Shown here: in pieces, positions 1 to 10,607 of the stretch | How positions within the stretch are numbered: position 1 is the first letter of the stretch | Layout: every line of letters starts with the position of its first letter | From: NCEH01 sp043195125 | GTDB lineage: Bacteria; Pseudomonadota; Alphaproteobacteria; Rhizobiales; Xanthobacteraceae | DNA length: 64,000 bases | Assembly: GCF_043195125.1 (NCBI RefSeq) | Contig: NZ_JBAFWR010000008.1 | Strand: one strand, 5' to 3' | Made by a program: the position numbers and the translations under genes | Notes under the pieces: generated by a model | What the model was told of the DNA's origin: nothing | Database searches by the model: none | The model's input: the letters and a program-made list of their open reading frames with translations, nothing else

Positions 1-385
1 CGCCGGGATGCTTGCGCCGCGCCAAGGCGAGCGTATCCACCACGCGGTCGCGCGCGATGACGGGGCGGCCGGCGCGGGTGAGTTCCGCATTCAGAAAGCC
101 GATGTCAAACGCCGCGTTGTGGATCACCAAAGTGTCGTCGGCGATGAAATCGAGAAAGGCGTCCGCCACCTCGGCGAATTTCGGCTTGTCGGAAAGAAAC
201 TCGGCGGACAGGCCGTGGACGTTGAACGCCTCCACCGGCATGTCCCGTTCCGGGTTGATATAAACGTGATAGACCGTGCCAGTGAGGATGCGGTTGACCA
301 TTTCCACGCAGCCGATTTCAACCAGCCGGTCGTCCTTATTGGCGTCGAGGCCGGTGGTTTCGGTGTCGAGGACGATTTCCCGCAT
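1..385 (-). CDS. dnaQ: DNA polymerase III epsilon subunit, 3'-5' proofreading exonuclease (5' part of gene; C-terminus outside window)
   Basis: Proofreading exonuclease of the replicative polymerase. The gene starts with ATG at 385 and runs off the left edge, so only about 128 N-terminal residues are seen. Exo I motif DTETTGLD lies at residues 7-14 (catalytic Asp7 and Glu9) and Exo II HNAAFDIGFL at 89-98 (Asp94); the Exo III His/Asp motif is beyond the edge. It follows coaE by 12 bp on the same strand, the usual dnaQ-coaE-aroE-maf order beside the alphaproteobacterial origin. Strong identification from motifs and synteny. Confidence 0.93.
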   Translation of the reverse strand, partial: MREIVLDTETTGLDANKDDRLVEIGCVEMVNRILTGTVYHVYINPERDMPVEAFNVHGLSAEFLSDKPKFAEVADAFLDFIADDTLVIHNAAFDIGFLNAELTRAGRPVIARDRVVDTLALARRKHPG

Positions 386-397
386 GGTCTTTTCCGC

Positions 398-1006
398 TCA
401 CTTCCCCGCCTGAGGCCGCCGGCCCGGCCCGCTCAGCGCGCGCACGATGCCGCGCACCTGATGGCCGGCGCTCTCGAACCCACGCCCCGTATCGATCAGG
501 AAATGGGCCCGGGCGCGCTTCTGCGAATCAGGCATCTGCTTGGCCAGGATGGTGGCAAAACGCTCCGGCGTCATGCCGGGGCGTTCCAGCACCCGCGCTT
601 CCTGCACATCTTCCGGTGCGCTCACCACCGCCACCGCATCGACGCGCTTTTCGCCGCCGGTCTCGAACAGCAAGGGGATATCGAGCACCACGAGCCGCGC
701 ACCCGCCGCCCGCGCCCGGTCGAGGAAGGCAATCTCCTGCCCTCGCACGAGGGGATGAACGATGGATTCCAGCCGCTTCATCGCCTCTGCGTCGCCGAGC
801 ACGCGGGCGGAGAGGGAGGGACGGTCGATGGCGCCGTCCTTCGTCACGCCGGGAAAGGTGGCCTCCACCGGCGCGACGGCGTCCCCGCGATAGAGCGCAT
901 GCACGGCCGCGTCGGCGTCATACACCGGCACGCCTTCCGCCCGGAACAAGCCGGCGGTGGCGGATTTTCCCATGCCGATGGAGCCGGTGAGGCCGAGAAT
1001 CCACAT
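398..1006 (-). CDS. coaE: Dephospho-CoA kinase
   Basis: Catalyses the last step of coenzyme A synthesis, ATP-dependent phosphorylation of dephospho-CoA, in the cytoplasm. The 202-residue length is normal for the family. Walker A GSIGMGKS is at residues 8-15; the YDAD segment (about 29-32), the IVHPLVR motif and LDIPLLFE are typical CoaE signatures. ATG start lies 3 bp after the aroE stop codon, and dnaQ follows 12 bp downstream, so coaE is almost certainly co-transcribed with aroE and maf. Confidence 0.95.
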   Translation of the reverse strand: MWILGLTGSIGMGKSATAGLFRAEGVPVYDADAAVHALYRGDAVAPVEATFPGVTKDGAIDRPSLSARVLGDAEAMKRLESIVHPLVRGQEIAFLDRARAAGARLVVLDIPLLFETGGEKRVDAVAVVSAPEDVQEARVLERPGMTPERFATILAKQMPDSQKRARAHFLIDTGRGFESAGHQVRGIVRALSGPGRRPQAGK

Positions 1007-1009
1007 GGA

Positions 1010-1858
1010 TCAGGCCTCCAGCTGGCCCTTGGCGCGCAAGTCGGCGACGATCAGCTCGCGCAGCGGCGCATCAACCTCCGGCCGCACGCCGAACCAGCGC
1101 TCAAAGCCCGGCACGCCCTGGTGCAGCAGCATACCGAGCCCGTCCACGATGCGATGTCCGCGCGCCCGTGCGGCCTTCAGCAAGGGCGTCTCCAGCGGCA
1201 CATAGACCGCGTCCGTCACCACCGCATCGGCTTTCAGGGGCGAAAAATCGAGGTCGAGCGGCGGGTGTCCCTTCATGCCGAGCGAGGTGGTGTTCACCAG
1301 CAAAGCCGCATCCGCCAGTGGCGCGGCGATCTCGCCGAGGCCGATCGGCACCACGCGCGACCCGAACTGCTCCGCCAGCGCCTGCGCGCGCTCCAACGTG
1401 CGGTTGGCAAGCCAGAGCTTCTCCACGCCGCGCGACAAAAGCCCATGGACGATGGCCCGCGAGGCACCGCCCGCACCGAGCACCAGCACCGGCCCGCCGG
1501 CCGCGTCCCAGCCCGGCGCGCCGGCATCGAGATTGGCCAAGAACCCGTAAACGTCAGTATTGCCGCCGTGGAGACGCCTGTCCTCGAACCACAGCGTGTT
1601 CACCGCCCCGAGCGCGCGGGCGGTCTCATCCGCCTCGGCCACGGCACGAAACGCGATTTCCTTGTTCGGCGCGGTCACATTGCCGCCGGCATAACCGCGC
1701 GCGGCGAAGTTCGCGTAGAAGGCCGCGGCTTCCTCCGGTGGGACATCCTCGCGGCCATAGGTGCCGGAGAGTCCGTGCTTTTCCAGCCAATAGCCATGCA
1801 GCATGGGCGAGCGGGAATAGGCCACGGGATGGCCGCTGATGCACAATTTCACGCTCAC
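1010..1858 (-). CDS. aroE: Shikimate 5-dehydrogenase (NADP+)
   Basis: Reduces 3-dehydroshikimate to shikimate in the aromatic amino acid pathway. 282 residues. Catalytic Lys66 sits in NVTAPNKE and Asp102 in GGNTD, the canonical AroE pair; SRSPMLH (15-21) binds shikimate; the NADP loop GAGGAS is at 128-133. The start codon is GTG at 1858, overlapping the maf stop by four bases (GTGA), a translational-coupling arrangement. The usual family sequence NVTxPxK is intact although the position after Thr is Ala rather than the commoner Ile/Val. Confidence 0.95.
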   Translation of the reverse strand: MSVKLCISGHPVAYSRSPMLHGYWLEKHGLSGTYGREDVPPEEAAAFYANFAARGYAGGNVTAPNKEIAFRAVAEADETARALGAVNTLWFEDRRLHGGNTDVYGFLANLDAGAPGWDAAGGPVLVLGAGGASRAIVHGLLSRGVEKLWLANRTLERAQALAEQFGSRVVPIGLGEIAAPLADAALLVNTTSLGMKGHPPLDLDFSPLKADAVVTDAVYVPLETPLLKAARARGHRIVDGLGMLLHQGVPGFERWFGVRPEVDAPLRELIVADLRAKGQLEA

Positions 1859-2469
1859 AACAGCACGCCCTCATCCCGCAGAAATCCCAGCAGCGGCAAC
1901 AGCGGCAGGCCGAGAATGGTGAAATGATCGCCCTCGATGGCCGCGAACAGGTTCACGCCCAGCCCTTCCAGCTGATAGCCGCCAACGCTGGTGAGCACGG
2001 ACGGCCCGGCGGCATCCAGATAGGCGTCGAGCGCGGTATCTGAGAGGGGCCGCATGGTCAGCCGCGCCGTTTGAACCGTCTCGAAAACAACCTCCTCGTC
2101 CTGCACCACCGCTACGGCCGAATGCAGCGCATGGGTGCGGCCGGCGAGGCGGGACAGCTGCGCGCGAGCGCTCTCCCGATCCTTCGGCTTGTGGAACACC
2201 ACACCGCCCAGCGCCAGGGTCTGATCGGCGCCGACCACCAGGCGATCGGCATCAAGCTTGCGGGCGCCAGCGAAGGCTTTGGCGCGGGCGAGCATGCGAG
2301 CGACGTCGTCCGGCCCGGCCTCACAGGCCGGCGCGGCAGTCTCGATCGCGCGCTCGTCCACCTCGCCGTCCACCAGATCCACCGGCAGGCCTGCGGCTTC
2401 CAGCAAGGCGCGCCGGGTTGTGCTGCGCGAGGCCAGCGCGAGAGGATGGAGGCCGCGCCAGAGAGTCAT
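1855..2469 (-). CDS. maf: Maf family nucleoside triphosphate pyrophosphatase
   Basis: Maf proteins hydrolyse non-canonical or modified nucleoside triphosphates to monophosphates (house-cleaning) and have been linked to septum formation. 204 residues from ATG at 2469. The N-terminal ASRSTTRR (13-20) corresponds to the family's SxSPRR phosphate-binding loop, here with Thr-Thr in place of Ser-Pro; the catalytic Asp82 lies in GADQTL, and the Lys-containing FHKPKDRE follows at about 92-99. It overlaps aroE by 4 bp and sits between aroE and ppsR as in other alphaproteobacteria. The exact substrate nucleotide cannot be told from sequence. Confidence 0.93.
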   Translation of the reverse strand: MTLWRGLHPLALASRSTTRRALLEAAGLPVDLVDGEVDERAIETAAPACEAGPDDVARMLARAKAFAGARKLDADRLVVGADQTLALGGVVFHKPKDRESARAQLSRLAGRTHALHSAVAVVQDEEVVFETVQTARLTMRPLSDTALDAYLDAAGPSVLTSVGGYQLEGLGVNLFAAIEGDHFTILGLPLLPLLGFLRDEGVLL

Positions 2470-2484
2470 GGCCGGATCGTCCGC

Positions 2485-3339
2485 TCAGGTTTCGACGATG
2501 GCGCGGCGGCGCCGTTCGGAGAGATGGCCGATAATCGCCGCCGCCGTCTCCTCGATGGAGCGGCGGGATACGTCGATCAGCGGCCAGCCATGCCGCGCGC
2601 ACAGGCGCCGCGACAGCGCGAGCTCCTCGGAGACCGCCTCGCGGTCCACATAAGCCGTGTTGGGGCTCGCGGCATTCAGCCCCAGGAGACGGTTCTGGCG
2701 GATCTCGACGATTCGCTCCGCGCTCGCGACAAGGCCGACGATGAGCGGCTTCTTCAGCCGTTCCAGGCCCGGCGGCAGCGGAACATTGGGCACCAGCGGG
2801 ATATTGGCGGTCTTGATGCCGCGATTGGCGAGATAGATGGAGGTGGGGGTCTTCGAGGTGCGCGATACGCCGAGCAGCACCACGTCCGCCTGCTCCAGAT
2901 CGTCGGTCATGTGACCGTCGTCATGCATGACGGTAAAATTGAGCGCGTCGATGCGCTTGAAATAGGTGGCATCCAACGCGTGCTGGCCGCCGACGCGGGG
3001 CTGGGGCTCGCCGCCGAGATAGGATTGGAACATCTGCACCACTGGCGCCAGCACCGAGAGGAACGGCACGCCGAGTTCGCGGCAGCGCTCCTTCAGCCGC
3101 TCGCGGACTTCCTTGTCCACCAGCGTGTAGAGCACGATGCCGGGATTGTTCTCGATGTCGATCAATACCCGCTCCAGCTGCTTCATGGAGCGCACGAGCG
3201 GGTACACATGCTCGATCGGCAGCACGTTGGCATATTGGGCGCAAGCGGCGCGGCCCACGTTGATCAGCGTCTCGCCGGTGGCATCCGACACGAGGTGCAG
3301 ATGGAAATAGCTTTCATTGGGAACGCGCGGTGCCGTCAC
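2485..3339 (-). CDS. ppsR: Bifunctional pyruvate,phosphate dikinase / PEP synthase regulatory protein (DUF299 kinase/phosphotransferase)
   Basis: DUF299 proteins switch PPDK or PEP synthase off and on by ADP-dependent phosphorylation and Pi-dependent dephosphorylation of an active-site Thr. The P-loop-like GVSRTSKT lies at residues 157-164, followed by the diagnostic SIYLANRG-K-AN-P segment. I chose GTG at 3339 because AGGA lies six bases upstream; an in-frame GTG at 3354 would add five residues. It is the first gene left of the probable oriC and diverges from hemE, exactly the ppsR | hemE arrangement flanking Caulobacter and rhizobial origins. Which dikinase is its target is not visible here. 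Confidence 0.92.
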   Translation of the reverse strand: MTAPRVPNESYFHLHLVSDATGETLINVGRAACAQYANVLPIEHVYPLVRSMKQLERVLIDIENNPGIVLYTLVDKEVRERLKERCRELGVPFLSVLAPVVQMFQSYLGGEPQPRVGGQHALDATYFKRIDALNFTVMHDDGHMTDDLEQADVVLLGVSRTSKTPTSIYLANRGIKTANIPLVPNVPLPPGLERLKKPLIVGLVASAERIVEIRQNRLLGLNAASPNTAYVDREAVSEELALSRRLCARHGWPLIDVSRRSIEETAAAIIGHLSERRRRAIVET

Positions 3340-3518
3340 GTCATATCCTGCCACTTATCCACCGGCCTGTGGACGGTCGGTGCAGAAACGCACGCCCGAA
3401 CGGGTCATGCAAGGCCGGCGAAAGAGTCATGGGCATCATCGTCCACAATTGAACCCGTGGGGACGCATTCAAAGGCACCCTCTGTGGGCTTGTGGGGAAA
3501 TCTCCCGGCGCGGGGCGA

Positions 3519-3534
3519 TTTACCTTTTGTTAAC
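3519..3534 (+). promoter_or_regulatory. CtrA-like box (near-consensus) in oriC
   Basis: TTTA (3519-3522), seven bases, then TTAAC (3530-3534); one mismatch to the CtrA consensus TTAA-N7-TTAAC. It lies inside the probable origin, 80 bp left of the exact box. Binding by CtrA is inferred from the pattern only. Confidence 0.45.
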
Positions 3535-3611
3535 GATTGTTGGCCGGCTCAGCGCGATGGGTGCGCCGACGTGTCAGCCTGTGGACCGGTTGTCGACGGC
3601 GCTGCGAATAG

Positions 3612-3626
3612 TTAATCAACCGTTAA
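3612..3626 (+). promoter_or_regulatory. CtrA-type box, exact TTAA-N7-TTAA, in oriC / hemE promoter region
   Basis: TTAA at 3612-3615 and 3623-3626 separated by exactly seven bases, the cell-cycle regulator CtrA's consensus spacing. It is 54 bp before the hemE start and overlaps a plausible hemE -35 element (TTAAGA 3623-3628). In Caulobacter, CtrA boxes in the origin silence replication and overlap a hemE-proximal promoter, so location and pattern agree. Confidence 0.6.
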
Positions 3627-3651
3627 GACATAAAAGACTCTCTCTTAAATA
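3623..3651 (+). promoter_or_regulatory. Possible hemE promoter
   Basis: TTAAGA (3623-3628) as -35 and TTAAAT (3645-3650, spacer 16) or TAAATA (3646-3651, spacer 17) as -10 in the AT-rich end of the origin. The match is only moderate; overlap with the CtrA box is the reason to list it. Confidence 0.3.
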
Positions 3652-3679
3652 AGATTCCTTTTTAGATAGTTGGAGCGGG

Positions 3680-4726
3680 ATGACGAACAGCGCGGCGCAG
3701 CCTTCCCCCTTTCTCGCCGTGCTCGATGGCGTGCCCCAGGCCATTCCTCCGCTCTGGATGATGCGGCAAGCCGGGCGCTATCTGCCCGAGTACCGTGCCG
3801 TTCGTGCGACAGCCGGCGATTTCCTCACCCTGTGCTACACGCCCAAGCTCGCCGCCGAGGTGACGCTTCAGCCGATCCGGCGCTTCGCCTTCGACGCGGC
3901 GATCATTTTTTCCGACATTCTGGTCATTCCCCACGCACTTGGGGTGGATGTGCGCTTCGAGGCCGGCGAGGGTCCGCGGCTGGAGCCGGTGACGAGCGGC
4001 GCGGCGATCGCGGGGCTGCGCGGCGCGCTCGACCCTGATCGCGTCCAGCCGGTCTATGAGGCGCTTTCGCTGGTGAAAGCGGCCCTGCCCCGTGAAACCG
4101 CGCTGATCGGCTTCTGCGGGGCGCCCTGGACGGTTGCGACCTATATGGTGGCCGGGCAAGGCACCGACGACCAGGGGCCGGCGCGTTTGCTCGCCCTGCG
4201 CGACCCCGAGCTGTTCCAGTCGCTGATCGACGTGCTGGTGGAGATGTCCATCGCCCATCTCAACGGGCAGATTTCCGCCGGCGCGGACGCGGTGCAGATT
4301 TTCGACACCTGGTCCGGCGTGCTCGATCCGGCCTCGTTCGAGCGCTGGTGCGCCAAGCCCCTGGCGCGCATCGTCGCGGGGGTGCGGGCGGTGCATCCCG
4401 AAGCGCGGATCATCTCCTTCCCCAAGGGGGCGACCATGGAGGCGCTGGAAAAGCTCGCTGCCCTGGGCCTCAACGGCATCGGCCTCGACTGGAGCGCGGA
4501 TCGGCACGTTGCACGGCAACGGCTTGGGGATAAAGTTGCCCTCCAAGGCAATCTTGACCCCTTGCGCCTGATTGCCGGCGGACCTCAGCTCGATGAGGAA
4601 ATCTTCAATATTCGCAGGGATTTTGCAGGCGCACGGCACATCTTCAACCTGGGACACGGAATCAAGCCGGAGACCCCGATCGCGCATGTGGAAAACCTTG
4701 TGGAAAAGGTGCGGATAAGCCTGTGA
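3680..4726 (+). CDS. hemE: Uroporphyrinogen III decarboxylase
   Basis: Decarboxylates the four acetate side chains of uroporphyrinogen III to give coproporphyrinogen III in heme synthesis. 348 residues, normal length. The N-terminal signature PPLWMMRQAGRYLPEYR (23-39) carries the substrate-binding arginines, and the catalytic Asp79 lies in IIFSDILVIP. The ATG follows GGAG with a short spacing. It is the first gene right of the origin; hemJ follows after 45 bp, a heme pair typical of this locus. Confidence 0.97.
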   Translation: MTNSAAQPSPFLAVLDGVPQAIPPLWMMRQAGRYLPEYRAVRATAGDFLTLCYTPKLAAEVTLQPIRRFAFDAAIIFSDILVIPHALGVDVRFEAGEGPRLEPVTSGAAIAGLRGALDPDRVQPVYEALSLVKAALPRETALIGFCGAPWTVATYMVAGQGTDDQGPARLLALRDPELFQSLIDVLVEMSIAHLNGQISAGADAVQIFDTWSGVLDPASFERWCAKPLARIVAGVRAVHPEARIISFPKGATMEALEKLAALGLNGIGLDWSADRHVARQRLGDKVALQGNLDPLRLIAGGPQLDEEIFNIRRDFAGARHIFNLGHGIKPETPIAHVENLVEKVRISL

Positions 4727-4771
4727 TCATCCGGTGCGCAAGCGGACGGGCGGCCGAGGGCGGAAGCTGAC

Positions 4772-5197
4772 ATGCTCTATCTCTGGATCAAGGCGCTGCA
4801 CGTGATGGCGGTCATCTCCTGGATGGCCTCGCTGTTCTATCTGCCGCGCCTGTTCGTCTATCATTGCGACGCGCCGAAGGGCTCGGCCCAATCCGAGACG
4901 TTCAAGGTGATGGAGCGCCGCCTGCTGAAGGCGATCTCCAATCCGGCCATGATCGTGACCTGGCTGGCGGGCGGATTCCTGATCTATGAAGGCGGCTGGA
5001 TTTCCTCGCCCTGGCTGCATGCCAAGTTGGTTCTGGTGCTTGCCCTGTCCGCTTTCCACGGGGAATGCGCGAAATGGACGAGGGCGTTCGCTGAGGACCG
5101 CAACACGCGGAGCGCCAGATTTTACCGTATCGCCAACGAGGTGCCGACGGTTCTGATGATCGGCATCGTGATCCTTGTGATCGTTAAGCCTTTTTGA
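4772..5197 (+). CDS. hemJ: Protoporphyrinogen IX oxidase, HemJ type
   Basis: Membrane enzyme oxidising protoporphyrinogen IX to protoporphyrin IX, the penultimate heme step. 141 residues with about four transmembrane segments. The N-terminal HVMAVISWMASLFYLPRL (10-27) is the HemJ hallmark, with conserved His10; the C-terminal segment EVPTVLMIGIVILVIVKPF is also typical. It lies 45 bp after hemE in the same direction, so the two likely share a transcript. No HemG/HemY-type oxidase is seen in the window. Confidence 0.93.
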   Translation: MLYLWIKALHVMAVISWMASLFYLPRLFVYHCDAPKGSAQSETFKVMERRLLKAISNPAMIVTWLAGGFLIYEGGWISSPWLHAKLVLVLALSAFHGECAKWTRAFAEDRNTRSARFYRIANEVPTVLMIGIVILVIVKPF

Positions 5198-5221
5198 TGA
5201 GCCGGCGGGCGTCAACGGGGC

Positions 5222-5251
5222 TTGCATAAAGGGCGGCGATTCCGGTATTGT
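5222..5251 (+). promoter_or_regulatory. Possible promoter of rho
   Basis: TTGCAT (5222-5227), 18 bases, TATTGT (5246-5251), about 190 bp before the rho start. This would give a long leader; rho genes are commonly autoregulated through long leaders. Weak evidence from matching alone. Confidence 0.3.
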
Positions 5252-5443
5252 TCTTTTGCTTTCCTAAACGCAGGCAACGCGCGTTTCGTTTTTACGGCCA
5301 CGTCATGGGGCCGATACGGAACGTCAGGTGAGATCCCGGTATCCCGGTGTTTCCTGAAGATCTGCGATTCCCCGCCCCTTCCATCTGCCCGGCTTTGGTT
5401 CACGAAGCCGCCGGCCCAATTCAAGATTTCGAGGCTTTCCCAT

Positions 5444-6709
<1,266 letters not shown>

Positions 6710-6747
6710 TCGGAACGTTCAGGACGTTGGAAATCCGATAGGCCAAG

Positions 6748-6780
6748 AATCAGCCGCACAGCCTGCGGCTGATTTTTTTT
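6748..6780 (+). terminator. Rho-independent terminator after rho
   Basis: Perfect 11 bp stem (6748-6758 with 6764-6774), 5-base loop CAGCC, followed by a run of eight T (6773-6780). The clearest intrinsic terminator of the window; it separates rho from the glycosyltransferase gene. Confidence 0.92.
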
Positions 6781-6815
6781 GAGTTCGGCCGCTCAAGCTT
6801 GACCATTGATTTACC

Positions 6816-6844
6816 CTGATCTCTGCCGATGATATCGCTATAAC
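6816..6844 (+). promoter_or_regulatory. Possible promoter of the glycosyltransferase gene
   Basis: TATAAC (6839-6844, 5/6 to the sigma-70 -10) preceded at 17 bp by a weak -35 CTGATC (6816-6821), located between the rho terminator and the ATG at 6889. Confidence 0.35.
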
Positions 6845-6888
6845 TTGGCGATCCAAATGGCCCGTGGGTTTTGGGAAGTGGCGGTTCG

Positions 6889-8376
6889 ATGCTTGATCCG
6901 GTGATCCAGCGGGAAGAGGTGCGCCGCCGTGCCCGGGTACGGCGCGTGTTGCTGGATTCCTCGTTCGTGGTGGCGGATCCGGCACCGCTCGGAATTCACC
7001 GCGTGATGGCGCAATACGCCGTCCATGGCGAATGCATCGCCGCCGCAGCGGGGGTCGACTTCCAATTGGTGGAGTGCACGCAGGAGGGCGGTTTCGCCCG
7101 GCGGATCACGCCGCTCGTCGGTGTCCCGGAACAACCGACAGCGCCATCGTCTTCGCTTGCGGCGCGCGTCGCCACCCGCGTCAGCCTGGAAGTTCTGCGC
7201 TACGTCAGCCATGTGCTGTCGACCGGAAGCCGGTTCCTTGCCAGCTTGGTGCCGGCGGCGCCGCTGAAGCGGGGCAGCGCATGGCTGGCGCGGATCATGG
7301 ACGGGCTTGTGCCTGCGGTGCGCGCGTCGCTCGTGCCGGCTCCGGCGCGCGGCGAGGCGATCGCCTTTGCGCCGGGGGATGTGCTGTTCTGCGCGGGCTT
7401 CTGGCACGAAATGGATTTCAGCCTCTATCGGCGAGCCGCTGCCGCCGGCGCGGAAATCGTGTTTCTGGTCCACGACATTCTGCCGGCGCTCATGCCGACC
7501 TATTATCAATATCCTTGGCGGCAGAAGTTTCAGAACGCCCTCGTCCAGGCGCTCGAACTTGGCGGGCACTTTTATGCGGTTTCCGCCCAGAGCCTGAACG
7601 ACCTGCGCGATTTCGCCCTCTGGCGCGACATGCCCATCAGCGGTTCCGTGGCCTATAACGGCTTTGATCCGCGGGACGAGCGCGTGGCGGCCGCCGCCGA
7701 TGTCATGAGCGAAGCGCAACGCGCCCTCCTGGAGCAGCAGCCCTGGCTCATGGTCGGCACAGTGGAGCCGAAGAAGGGCCATCGCGATGCGGTGGCGGCA
7801 TTCGAGCGGCTGTGGCGGGACGGCTACGACCGGCCCCTGGTCATCATCGGCCGCCGTGGCTGGATGAGCGAGGACATGCTCGAGATCATCTGCGGTTCAC
7901 CCTGGTACGGCCAGAAGCTGTTCTGGTACCGGGACCTCGGAGACGCCGCCGTCGCCGCGCATTATGCCGGCGCGCATGCGCTGCTGTTTCCCTCGCTCGC
8001 GGAGGGCTTCGGGCTGCCGCCCCTGGAAGCTGCCACGCGCGGGCTGCCGGTGCTCTCGCGCGACATACCCGTTGTCCGCGAAGTGCTGGGGAGTGCGGGC
8101 TGCTATTTCTCCGGCATGCCAGAGATGCTGGATGCGATCCTCTCGCTCGAAGACCCGGCCGCCCATGCTGCAGCGCGGTATCGCCTCTCGCGCCTCACCT
8201 GGTATTCCTGGCGGACGATGGTCGAACGGGTGATGGAAGATCTGCTGCTGTCCGCATCGGCGCGGCAACAGGGGCTCGACCTGCTGGCGGGGTTGCCGCG
8301 CGTTCCCGTGATGGGCGGGCAGGACGATCTCCGGGTGGCGAACCAGCCGGACGTGCGGTTCGCCGACGCCGGCTGA
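6889..8376 (+). CDS. Glycosyltransferase, GT4-like (GT-B fold)
   Basis: Probable retaining glycosyltransferase acting on surface polysaccharide; donor and acceptor unknown. 495 residues from ATG 6889 (GGGAAG upstream). The C-terminal half has the GT4 pattern: VGTVEPKKGH at the start of the nucleotide-sugar-binding domain, then PSLAEGFGLPPLEA around residue 372 with the E-x7-E motif. The N-terminal domain is less conserved and has GIHRVMAQY, VFLVHDILP and a YAVSAQSLND segment common in family-1/4 enzymes. No signal peptide or clear membrane span. It stands alone between rho and mnmE/yyaL, where other rhizobial genomes usually have mnmE next, so it may be an insertion into the conserved block. 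Confidence 0.8.
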   Translation: MLDPVIQREEVRRRARVRRVLLDSSFVVADPAPLGIHRVMAQYAVHGECIAAAAGVDFQLVECTQEGGFARRITPLVGVPEQPTAPSSSLAARVATRVSLEVLRYVSHVLSTGSRFLASLVPAAPLKRGSAWLARIMDGLVPAVRASLVPAPARGEAIAFAPGDVLFCAGFWHEMDFSLYRRAAAAGAEIVFLVHDILPALMPTYYQYPWRQKFQNALVQALELGGHFYAVSAQSLNDLRDFALWRDMPISGSVAYNGFDPRDERVAAAADVMSEAQRALLEQQPWLMVGTVEPKKGHRDAVAAFERLWRDGYDRPLVIIGRRGWMSEDMLEIICGSPWYGQKLFWYRDLGDAAVAAHYAGAHALLFPSLAEGFGLPPLEAATRGLPVLSRDIPVVREVLGSAGCYFSGMPEMLDAILSLEDPAAHAAARYRLSRLTWYSWRTMVERVMEDLLLSASARQQGLDLLAGLPRVPVMGGQDDLRVANQPDVRFADAG

Positions 8377-8502
8377 GATACCCGTATCAGCTGCATTTAC
8401 AACCAGAACTCGCCTTAAGGTTGATCGATTCAGAGCCTTTCTGGCGGCAAAATCGGGGTTCGGACGAACCTTTCCTCATCCGAACAAAAAGTGGCGCCCA
8501 GC

Positions 8503-8538
8503 GCCTCAGGAATCGATTCTAGAGGCATCGTCTTTTTT
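8503..8538 (+). terminator. Possible intrinsic terminator after glycosyltransferase
   Basis: Imperfect hairpin 8503-8526 (GCCTC / GAGGC arms enclosing GAATCGATTC) followed six bases later by TTTTTT (8533-8538). It sits between the convergent glycosyltransferase and the YyaL-type gene. The gap before the T tract makes it less certain. Confidence 0.4.
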
Positions 8539-8559
8539 ACACGGCCGAAAATTCCGGTT

Positions 8560-10575
<2,016 letters not shown>

Positions 10576-10607
10576 CGTCCCAACTCCAGTTTCAAGGCCG
10601 GTGCGTG

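Larger units (their letters stand above)
3355..3679 (+). other. oriC: Probable chromosomal replication origin (oriC) between ppsR and hemE
   Basis: A 325 bp gene-free stretch between divergent ppsR and hemE. Visible elements: DnaA-box-like TTATCCACC (3355-3363, 8/9 to TTATCCACA), TCGTCCACA (3439-3447), minus-strand TTCCCCACA (3491-3499), plus weaker TGTGGAC-type sites at 3368 and 3580; an AT-rich end (about 3605-3671); an exact TTAA-N7-TTAA box; and GANTC methylation sites at 3424-3428, 3636-3640 and 3653-3657. Genes on the left are all minus and on the right mostly plus, as expected for divergent forks. The hemE/DUF299 junction is the established origin location in Caulobacter and Sinorhizobium. 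GC skew and replication data were not available to me. Confidence 0.8.

Noticed and set aside
8..1927. A 639-codon + strand frame across dnaQ, coaE and aroE
   Set aside because: Mirror frame of three well-supported minus-strand genes; no recognisable domain.
5222..5443. N-terminal extension of rho by 74 codons
   Set aside because: Not Rho-like, and ATG 5444 with GAGG gives the normal 421 residues.
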